From positions 1 through 19,736 of the forward strand of contig JAZUKH010000036.1 in assembly GCA_045643185.1 (NCBI GenBank): 19,736 bases of DNA, read 5' to 3'. Below, one piece after another: positions 15,025 through 19,736 of the stretch. This DNA is from RGIG464 sp045643185 (GTDB lineage Bacteria > Myxococcota_A > Bradymonadia > UBA4248). The notes below the pieces were generated by a model. The model worked only from the letters and a program-made list of their open reading frames with translations, searched no databases and was not told where the DNA came from. The translations under genes were made by a program, and so were the position numbers. Position 1 is the stretch's first letter. Every line of letters begins with the position of its first letter.

Positions 15025-17313
15025 ATGAAAAAATTAACCCTTTTTAGTATATTGTTGTCTTGTTCAATATGTTTGCAGGCTTGCCAAGACGATTCGAATG
15101 GGACCAACTGCACGTCAGCCGATAATAAATGTATCGACAATACGACGGCGGCTGTATGCGTCTCAGGCAAGCTCGAAACACAAGCTTGTACCGGAGATAA
15201 GCCAGTTTGCAAAGACGGCACGTGCGTGAGCGAGAACAATACCGGATGCACAACGGCAGATAACAAATGTCTCAATGCGACAACGGCATCTGTCTGCATC
15301 TCAGGCAAACTCGAAACACAAACATGTACCGGAGATAAGCCAGTTTGCAAAGACGGCGCGTGCGTGAGCGAGAACAATACCGGATGCACAACGGCAGATA
15401 ACAAATGTCTCAATGCGACAACGGCCTCCGTATGCAAAGACGGACGACTCGAAACACAAGCTTGCACCGGCGACAAGCCACTTTGCAAAGACGGTGCATG
15501 CGTGAGCGAGAACAATACCGGATGCACCCAAGCGGATAATCGTTGCATTGGACTCAATACGGCTTCCATTTGTGAAAACGGAAAAATGACCGAGGTAAAA
15601 TGCCAAAGTGACAAACCAAATTGTCGAGCAGGACAATGCGTCAAAGGAGATTGCGAAGATGGACAGATCCGTTGCATTGATACTTCTTCGCCGCAAAAAT
15701 GCGAAAACGGGGAATGGAAGGAGATGACCGCGTGCTCCGGTAATACCCCCGTGTGCTCAAATAGCGCAACAACGGGCTGCATCGCAGAATGTTCTGGTCT
15801 CGAGAAACACTGCACTGGTGAAACGAGTTATCGCCAATGTTCAAATGGACGTTGGACACCGGAACTATGCCCTGTTCAAGCACCGATATGCGATAATAAC
15901 CAATGCGTCTCAAGTCTTTTTGATTGGTGCGTATTCCAATGGCTCGACACCAATGATAGCAACAAAGCCTATGGGCGCATTCTTCCGTCCGATAAAGTGA
16001 CTAAAAACGACATCTCAGCGGCACTTGCCTGTACGACGGATCTTTCGCTGCCCGTCTCTGATTGGGAAAGAACACCTGCAGTACTCAATTCAAATTGTTC
16101 TAACTGCGGCAATAACCTCGAATATATGACCCCACCGTACGAAGGTGGTAATGGAAGCAATTATTGTACATTTGTATTCACTGCAAAAAATAGAGATTAC
16201 GCATGTCTGCCACTTCAAGACGGCATAGCTGCTCCAATGTTGATACAACCAGGTGTCACGACACTCAACGAATCTCTCACGCGCCAATTTTATTCTGAGC
16301 CTGAATGTATGAAAAATGGCGATAAAATATGCAACGGCGATACACTGATGCGATGTGATAATGGCAGTTGGACGAAAGAACAGCAATGTGAAGGCTCAAC
16401 ACCAAAGTGCAGTACAGAAAGCGGAAGTTGTGAACCTGAATGCACTTCGAAAGATGCGTTCTGTCTCGATACTGAAACGCTCATGACCTGTGAAGGCGGC
16501 AAGTTTAAGAACACGACCTGTAAAGACAGTTTCTGCAACAGTGGTGCGTGTGTAGAGTGTTTGGATGGCGATCGAAAATGCGATGGGAACAAACCAAGCA
16601 AGTGCGAGAATGGGCACTGGGTCGAATATGAAGCGTGCAAATCACCAACTTCGAAATGCGTTACCTACTCTGACGATCAATGTGTAGCCGATTGCGTTGA
16701 GGGCGAGACGAAGTGTTTTGGTGATCTTCAAACACTTTTGACTTGTCATAATGGAACTTGGAAGAGTTCGATGTGCAATGGACAAAAACCCTATTGTTTT
16801 GATAATGACACAGAGTGCACTGGTTTATGCGAAGAAGGTGAGACGAAGTGCCAAGAAAATCTTGGTAAGATCAACCATTGCGTTGACGGTGACTGGGAAC
16901 AAGAGGACTGTCCTGCTGCTCAGCCGTATTGCTATAATCATGAAGGAAAATGTTCATTCCCTAAACCAGGCGATGCATGTGATCTAGAAACATTTTATCC
17001 GTTCTCATATAATAAAAAAATATATTATTGCGCTTGGCAATATGGTAGCCAAGCAACCATCATCGAAGAGGACTGTAAAGGTGAATGTATGACAACGGGA
17101 AATCGATGGGATGGGTATAATGTTGAATGGATGCAGAATGAATGTGCAGTTGAGGGAGATATAGGCACAATGTCAAACCTGGAACATACACATCATGCTT
17201 GTGGAAAATGCAGATGGCTTCCTTATTATGGATATCGATATCTTGTCGTTCCAGGCAAAGTTGTATATGACTACACAAAAGATTCTTATATGTGTATAAG
17301 ATTAACAGACTAA
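15025..17313 (+). CDS. Cysteine-rich repeat lipoprotein
   Basis: 762 residues, starting MKKLTLFSILLSCSICLQAC with Cys20 in the lipobox; a purine-rich AGAGGAAAACGG precedes the ATG. Residues about 29-210 carry four copies of a 46-residue module of the form C..ADN.C......SVC..G.LETQ.CTGDKP.CK.G.C. Related modules (C..G..KC.....C.NG.W....C....P.C) recur to about residue 655. In the middle (residues about 302-415) is a different segment opening DWCVFQWLDTNDSNKAYGR, which resembles the WCQIQW...DVYGRVYVEG opening of the modules in the 5032-8478 lipoprotein. The C-terminal part holds YCAWQYG and several Cys pairs. It is likely surface-exposed; no enzyme motif is visible. It is probably co-transcribed with the preceding gene. 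Confidence 0.92.
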   Translation: MKKLTLFSILLSCSICLQACQDDSNGTNCTSADNKCIDNTTAAVCVSGKLETQACTGDKPVCKDGTCVSENNTGCTTADNKCLNATTASVCISGKLETQTCTGDKPVCKDGACVSENNTGCTTADNKCLNATTASVCKDGRLETQACTGDKPLCKDGACVSENNTGCTQADNRCIGLNTASICENGKMTEVKCQSDKPNCRAGQCVKGDCEDGQIRCIDTSSPQKCENGEWKEMTACSGNTPVCSNSATTGCIAECSGLEKHCTGETSYRQCSNGRWTPELCPVQAPICDNNQCVSSLFDWCVFQWLDTNDSNKAYGRILPSDKVTKNDISAALACTTDLSLPVSDWERTPAVLNSNCSNCGNNLEYMTPPYEGGNGSNYCTFVFTAKNRDYACLPLQDGIAAPMLIQPGVTTLNESLTRQFYSEPECMKNGDKICNGDTLMRCDNGSWTKEQQCEGSTPKCSTESGSCEPECTSKDAFCLDTETLMTCEGGKFKNTTCKDSFCNSGACVECLDGDRKCDGNKPSKCENGHWVEYEACKSPTSKCVTYSDDQCVADCVEGETKCFGDLQTLLTCHNGTWKSSMCNGQKPYCFDNDTECTGLCEEGETKCQENLGKINHCVDGDWEQEDCPAAQPYCYNHEGKCSFPKPGDACDLETFYPFSYNKKIYYCAWQYGSQATIIEEDCKGECMTTGNRWDGYNVEWMQNECAVEGDIGTMSNLEHTHHACGKCRWLPYYGYRYLVVPGKVVYDYTKDSYMCIRLTD
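15109..15650 (+). repeat. Four 138-bp in-frame coding repeats
   Basis: Units start at 15109, 15247, 15385 and 15523, exactly 138 bp apart. The last 40 or so bases of units 1-3 (GACGGC..TGCGTGAGCGAGAACAATAC) are almost invariant. The second and third units also share their first 50 bases; the fourth unit is the most divergent. Exact spacing and synonymous-site identity imply recent tandem duplication. Confidence 0.93.
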
Positions 17314-17333
17314 ATATATCATGTGACGCGTGA

Positions 17334-17373
17334 TAACCTGTCGTGGCCTTGAACTTAATACCACGACAGGTTA
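17334..17373. terminator. Bidirectional terminator-like hairpin between convergent genes
   Basis: TAACCTGTCGTGG (17334-17346) pairs perfectly with CCACGACAGGTTA (17361-17373) across a 14-base loop. It sits between the stop at 17313 and the minus-strand stop at 17407. The A/T pairs at the base give a weak U-rich end on both strands. Confidence 0.65.
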
Positions 17374-17406
17374 CGTTCACCAGCAACCAAACCACGTCCC
17401 CATATT

Positions 17407-19149
17407 TTAGCGCATACCCAAACTAATGGCGCGCCACAACGCATATTCGAACGCGACGGGAACCCTTTGACCAGCCTTGACCGCTTCACGATACGTCTGA
17501 TACGCCTCCATCACGCCTTGTTCATCAACCATTTCACGCACGACCACATCGTTTTGCAAACACGTGATCGCCTGAAATATCTCATCGAGTAAAGTCTGAG
17601 TGAAGCGTCGCTGTAATATTTCTTCAAAATCCTTCGTTTTGGCGTGTTTCAACACACGTTCGGGCAAAAACGGACTGAGTGCGCGCTTATATATGGGACG
17701 ATATTGATGATGCGTGTAATGCGCCGTCGGCGGAAAACTCGCACACAAAGCATAAAGCTCAGAGTCGAAAAGCGGGTCAAAACTCTCAACCCCAGTCACA
17801 CGCATGGCTCGGTCCAACGAGCGCACAAATAGCTCGTGATTCCATGAGCGAATATCGAACAGACGTTGTTCGCCAAGCGTCCTGTGGCTTTGCACACTCG
17901 AACCAAACGCATGACACACGTCAGCGCGACACCAAGATCCAGGTAAAAATGCCTGAGAATGACGAGGCCAACCGCTCAGATGAGCGTGCAACCAACCAGG
18001 TTTTTCTGGAATTCCCAAGGTTGCTTTAAAAATACCCATTTTTTTCGAAACAAATTCGCTCACGACACGGCGTTTAGCACCAACCGAAAGTGCTCGCCAT
18101 TCTTCGACAAGCTGCGTCCAATGATGGTGTTTTGCCAAATCCGTCCAAAACAGGTCGCCATACAGATTGACGAGGTAATTGCCGCCATACCCCGTGATGA
18201 GACGTGCGCCTTCAATGGCCTGGTCAGCCCCTTGCAACAAGTGCATGAGCATATTGCCACAGGGCATAAACTGCGGCCCAAAGCCATCGACAACGTCCAT
18301 GGGCGTCAACGTTGTTTTCGCGGCATCAGACAAATCTAAACCATGCACGACGAGCTGACAGGCTTCGGCCATAGCCTGGATCTCACCAGATTCATCGGCA
18401 CCAACAAATCGTGGGTTTTTCATCGAAACCACGTGGATCGGCTTGTTTGGCGAAAGATAGCGCGCCACACCGACGATACCGGTAGAATCTAGACCACCAG
18501 ACATCGAATAAACCACCGGTTTATCCTCTGGAATGCGAGACACCGCGCGAATCAAAGCTTCACGCAGCCGATCAACCATAGATGCTTCAGAAACGAGCGT
18601 AGTCGACTCAAACACCCCACCTTTCGGCCAGTAGTCTGCGCGTTTTCCCGAATTGCCTTGCCACACAAAGCATTCTCCAGCTCGCAAACGTGTTATGCCT
18701 TCAAAAACATCTTCGATCGTGTCGGTATTTAAACAGGCCAAGTAGTCGGCTAACCAGGCTCGATTCCAACGCCCTGATGAAAATTGAAGCACGAGGTCCG
18801 GCGATGTCGTCCAGATCATCGCTCCGTCTTTGCGTTCGCCCATCACGAGCGGAATCAGTCCGAGTTTATCGCGAAAACACACGAAACCTGTCTCGGTCAG
18901 CACGCAACCACAGACACCATCACGCAGTGCATCGCTCAACTCGTCAATATGCATGCCGCGACACTGCCAGTTCCCCAGTGCCTCAAGGTCAGGTTGATTT
19001 CCCACGACAGCAATGACGGTATTCGTTCCAATCACCGACTGGTAAAAAGCACGTCCACCAAATTTAGTCCACAACGACATTTCACCAAATTTGGCTATAC
19101 AATTCCAGGCCTGTCCCGGGTCATAATGGCGACAAATTGCAATATCCAT
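17407..19149 (-). CDS. Asparagine-synthetase-like amidotransferase homolog without the N-terminal Cys nucleophile
   Basis: 580 residues from the ATG at 19149, which has only a weak GGGG upstream; ATG 19161 or TTG 19179 are alternatives. The N-terminal 200 residues are a degraded Ntn glutaminase-like domain: DGVCGCVLTETGFVCFRDKLGLIPLVMG parallels the usual G.FA...W......L.RD..G..PLYY, split here by no stop, but no Cys2 is available in any candidate start. The C-terminal domain has a complete PP-loop, SMSGGLDST (residues 215-223), for ATP-dependent amide formation, and ends with a YRPIYKRAL..LPERVLKHAKTKDF segment typical of the family. The second signature is TGYGGNYLVNLYG, where most asparagine synthetases have a GADE and lasso cyclases a GGDE. 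Loss of the glutaminase Cys recalls beta-lactam synthetase and lasso-peptide cyclases. No precursor peptide or lasso leader peptidase gene is seen nearby, so the substrate is unknown. Confidence 0.85.
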   Translation of the reverse strand: MDIAICRHYDPGQAWNCIAKFGEMSLWTKFGGRAFYQSVIGTNTVIAVVGNQPDLEALGNWQCRGMHIDELSDALRDGVCGCVLTETGFVCFRDKLGLIPLVMGERKDGAMIWTTSPDLVLQFSSGRWNRAWLADYLACLNTDTIEDVFEGITRLRAGECFVWQGNSGKRADYWPKGGVFESTTLVSEASMVDRLREALIRAVSRIPEDKPVVYSMSGGLDSTGIVGVARYLSPNKPIHVVSMKNPRFVGADESGEIQAMAEACQLVVHGLDLSDAAKTTLTPMDVVDGFGPQFMPCGNMLMHLLQGADQAIEGARLITGYGGNYLVNLYGDLFWTDLAKHHHWTQLVEEWRALSVGAKRRVVSEFVSKKMGIFKATLGIPEKPGWLHAHLSGWPRHSQAFLPGSWCRADVCHAFGSSVQSHRTLGEQRLFDIRSWNHELFVRSLDRAMRVTGVESFDPLFDSELYALCASFPPTAHYTHHQYRPIYKRALSPFLPERVLKHAKTKDFEEILQRRFTQTLLDEIFQAITCLQNDVVVREMVDEQGVMEAYQTYREAVKAGQRVPVAFEYALWRAISLGMR

Positions 19150-19641
19150 GACCCCAATCATTATCGCACATCGAAGCAAAACGCAAGATGGGCACGAAAA
19201 AAAGCGGCCTAGGGGTTATTGTTCAGCTGGGGTAGGCAAAATACATAAATCTCAGCCGTAGCGAAGCCGAAGGCAAGCAGGCTGAAATCGGCGCGCGGAC
19301 GCGATTTGTTCGAAGCCGAAGGCAAGTTCGCGGCCGCCGACGCCAAACGAAGTTTGCGTTGATTTATCGTAACTGTTCCTGAAGTTGGTACGGCCGTGTG
19401 GCTTGTTTGAGCGAAGCGAGTTCCACACAGCCGACAATAAAAGCGCCGGGGGATGCAAGGGGGCCGGGCGCTAACGGCCCCCTGCGCGCCGCAGGCCTAG
19501 GCCTGCTCAAAAACAAAATGCTAATGGATCAACGCAAAATCTAAAACAAATTATGATCCTCGCCTGAGTATAACGCCTAGCGACCGTAACCGAGAATTTC
19601 GACGATGTTGACGAAGTAGATGCCGAAAAAAATAAAAAAAA
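19150..19641. repeat. Gene-free repeat-rich region between the synthetase-like gene and 5S rRNA
   Basis: No convincing gene. CGAAGCCGAAGGCAAG occurs at 19262-19277 and 19311-19326. CAGCC/GGCTG (19252-19256 with 19280-19284) encloses the first copy. CGGCCGTGTGG (19391-19401) pairs with CCACACAGCCG (19423-19433), the same stem as at 11738-11767. GGGGGCC/GGCCCCC forms a hairpin near 19459-19482, and GCAGGCCTAGGCCTGC (19491-19506) is a perfect 16-bp palindrome. 19507-19625 holds nothing recognisable beyond a short open stretch discussed among rejected items. Confidence 0.7.
19626..19641 (-). terminator. U-tract downstream of 5S rRNA
   Basis: Read on the minus strand, the 5S rRNA end GCCGGC is followed directly by eight T, an A and seven T. 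The pairing of the 5S end with its own 5' end, or a GCCGGC half-stem, would supply the hairpin. A terminator of the rRNA operon is expected here. Confidence 0.55.

Positions 19642-19736
<95 letters not shown>

Noticed and set aside
19150..19260. Lasso-peptide precursor beside the asparagine-synthetase-like gene
   Set aside because: No short frame with a leader, a Gly/Ala/Ser/Cys core start and an acidic ring residue was seen on either strand.
19571..19635. Short minus-strand open stretch ending GIYFVNIVEILGYGR and a stop, just downstream of 5S rRNA
   Set aside because: It looks like the tail of a membrane protein, but it is only about 18 codons, has no start, and begins in the rRNA U-tract.

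Overview
The window looks like chromosomal DNA from a deltaproteobacterial-grade bacterium related to Myxococcota or Bradymonadota, probably with a moderate-GC genome. This is inferred from several very large cysteine-rich lipoproteins, Myxococcus-type CGNGxxExGExCD repeats, a DUF6273-type C-terminal domain and multi-repeat surface proteins. No taxonomic marker is complete; only the 3' part of a 5S rRNA is present at the right edge.

Layout. Positions 1-830 hold a GC-rich block of tandem repeats and hairpins, followed by an internally deleted remnant of an Rpn-family (PD-(D/E)XK) nuclease gene. A 792-residue lipoprotein follows (938-3316). Another palindrome block (about 3340-3540) precedes an intact Rpn-family gene (3666-4520), with a third block behind it (4540-4725). 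Next come a 1148-residue lipoprotein with seven related modules (5032-8478), a 32-bp-stem palindrome (8597-8672), a leader able to form three hairpins (8848-8943), and an 889-residue lipoprotein (9013-11682). A minus-strand SPFH/band-7 membrane protein (11881-13173) is divergent from a two-gene lipoprotein unit (13610-14980 and 15025-17313). That unit converges, across a symmetrical terminator-like hairpin, on a minus-strand asparagine-synthetase-like gene (17407-19149). The right end is repeat-rich and finishes in 5S rRNA on the minus strand.

How it fits together. Five of the seven intact genes encode lipoproteins with clear lipoboxes, low-complexity or tandem-repeat segments and many cysteines, so much of the window is a surface-protein region. 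Several of these genes carry nearly identical in-frame DNA repeats, which suggests recent copy-number change. The strongest candidates for undescribed biology are: the Rpn nuclease genes embedded in blocks of bulged palindromes whose outer frame is conserved while both inner arms change together; an apparent internal start with its own Shine-Dalgarno sequence in the intact Rpn gene; and the three-hairpin leader at 8848-8943. All family names come from reading the sequence; no database search was possible.
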